Source: Callaeas wilsoni (lineage: Eukaryota; Chordata; Aves; Passeriformes; Callaeidae). From it: a DNA stretch of 64,000 nucleotides. The stretch spans positions 62,001 through 126,000 of the forward strand of contig VWPU01018616.1 of the NCBI GenBank assembly GCA_013398955.1, given 5' to 3'. Below, piece by piece: positions 63,068 through 64,000 of the stretch; position 1 is the first letter of the stretch; each line of letters opens with the position of its first letter. The notes beneath the pieces are model-generated. The model did not search any database and had not been told where the DNA came from. It was given only the letters and a program-made list of their open reading frames with translations. The position numbers and the translations under genes were made by a program.

Positions 63068-64000
63068 TTTTTTTTCTTTCACATTTAGAAACCTAGTAAA
63101 GGATATTGGAAAAATTCCAAGATATCTCTAACCTCTGCTCTGACAAGTCATATGTCTATAATGCTCCTCTTGGAATCCAAAAAATATAAGCATAATGGCT
63201 AGCAAAAACTTTAACACTGAACCTGACACATCACAAATCAAAATGAGAAACTCTTTGCAAGTTCAAATGTTTGTGAGGACGAAAACATCTCAAAAACCTC
63301 TGCACATCTTTACATGATGTGCACCAGGAAAATTATCCTTTCACAGACAATTTAGGCAATGAAGCCCTTAGTTGGAGACTCAAGCTTTATTTGATGAAGG
63401 GAAATGTAAAGATAGATAAAAATATCAAAAGAAGTTAGCAGCTCTTTTAAGTTTATGCATTCATAAAGTGTATAAGAAATCATCCCTCTACTTTGAAGTG
63501 TGGACTAGGACACAGATAATTTAAAATAACTAAATAATAGTTCTGGCAGAAATGGGAACAAATAAATAGGTAATTTGGTGCTCTATTAATGCAAGTAGGA
63601 AATCAAACCAGACTAAAAAAAATCTTTTTATTTTTTATGAAGAGTAATAATTCAGTCGGTCTTCTCAGAAAAATGTTTTAAAGTACCTGCAATGGAAAAG
63701 AGTGAGGATCTCACTAGATATTCAATATAGCACATCCCCAGCATATATAATTTCTCCTTTGAAGCAATTAGTAATCGGAGATTAATAAATTCCCTGTCCT
63801 TCATGGAAAGCTGGGGACTAAGAAGGGAAAAATAGCATGTTGCAGCTCTTAAATTAATGATTTTTGATGTCAAGTAAAAACATTATTTTAATAGTTTACT
63901 CCTTCAGTAGTCTCTGTGCTGAATGCCCATAGAACTCTTAAATACACTTCAACTAGGAGATTTCATAACAAAGGAAGGGTTGTTTTGTCTCTGCTTTTAG
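63068..64000. other. AT-rich non-coding sequence, nothing recognised
   Basis: The last 900 bases hold no recognisable repeat or exon. A 73-codon minus-strand frame (63652-63873) has no domain. Confidence 0.55.

Noticed and set aside
1..64000. CRISPR arrays, tRNA or rRNA genes, bacterial operons or phage modules
   Set aside because: None was seen. The window has vertebrate-type composition, CR1 elements and no gene-dense strand runs.

Overview
This window looks like non-coding vertebrate nuclear DNA, most probably from a bird. The main reason is a set of CR1 LINE fragments. The best one (about 44385-44685) ends in the CATTCTATG-type tail typical of avian CR1 3' ends. Overall the sequence is AT-rich, has no bacterial-style gene packing, and carries A-rich tracts, microsatellites and lone splice-site-like motifs. 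No Alu, B1 or L1 sequence was seen. The species cannot be named from the sequence, and a turtle or crocodilian source is less likely but not excluded.

I recognise no protein-coding gene, tRNA, rRNA or CRISPR array. The open reading frames are short (at most 157 codons), and the longest come from a stop-free octamer repeat. The window is best read as a gene desert or the inside of a very large intron.

Layout: 1-8600 is mostly featureless AT-rich DNA with two A-rich tracts, a possible old interspersed repeat (7880-8060) and one block that resembles a conserved element. 8600-10110 is a G-rich island of decayed repeats with TTAGGG-like and TTCAGG motifs, containing a G-run tract at 9602-9698. 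10330-14900 holds one conserved-looking block, an exon-like open segment, a CR1 tail and a pair of CR1 pieces in opposite orientation. 14900-26500 is nearly featureless apart from a conserved-looking block near 25300. 26512-26835 is a polypyrimidine tract around a perfect octamer array of about 32 copies. 27490-38000 has two conserved-looking blocks, an A/C-rich tract, a minus-strand open segment behind a good splice acceptor (30090-30381) and a short AGAT microsatellite. 40000-50700 contains two possible old MIR-type SINE relics, the best CR1 copy, a second splice-bounded open segment (45061-45274) and a 17-bp-period AT-rich tandem repeat. 50700-64000 has two conserved-looking blocks, three further CR1 relics, a 22-bp perfect palindrome and an AT-rich low-complexity tract.

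No set of genes acting together is visible and I found no undescribed biological system. The most useful follow-ups are the octamer array, the opposed CR1 pair, the splice-bounded open segments, the minus-strand cysteine-rich segment near 30.2 kb and the candidate conserved non-coding elements. Each needs alignment or expression data to decide.
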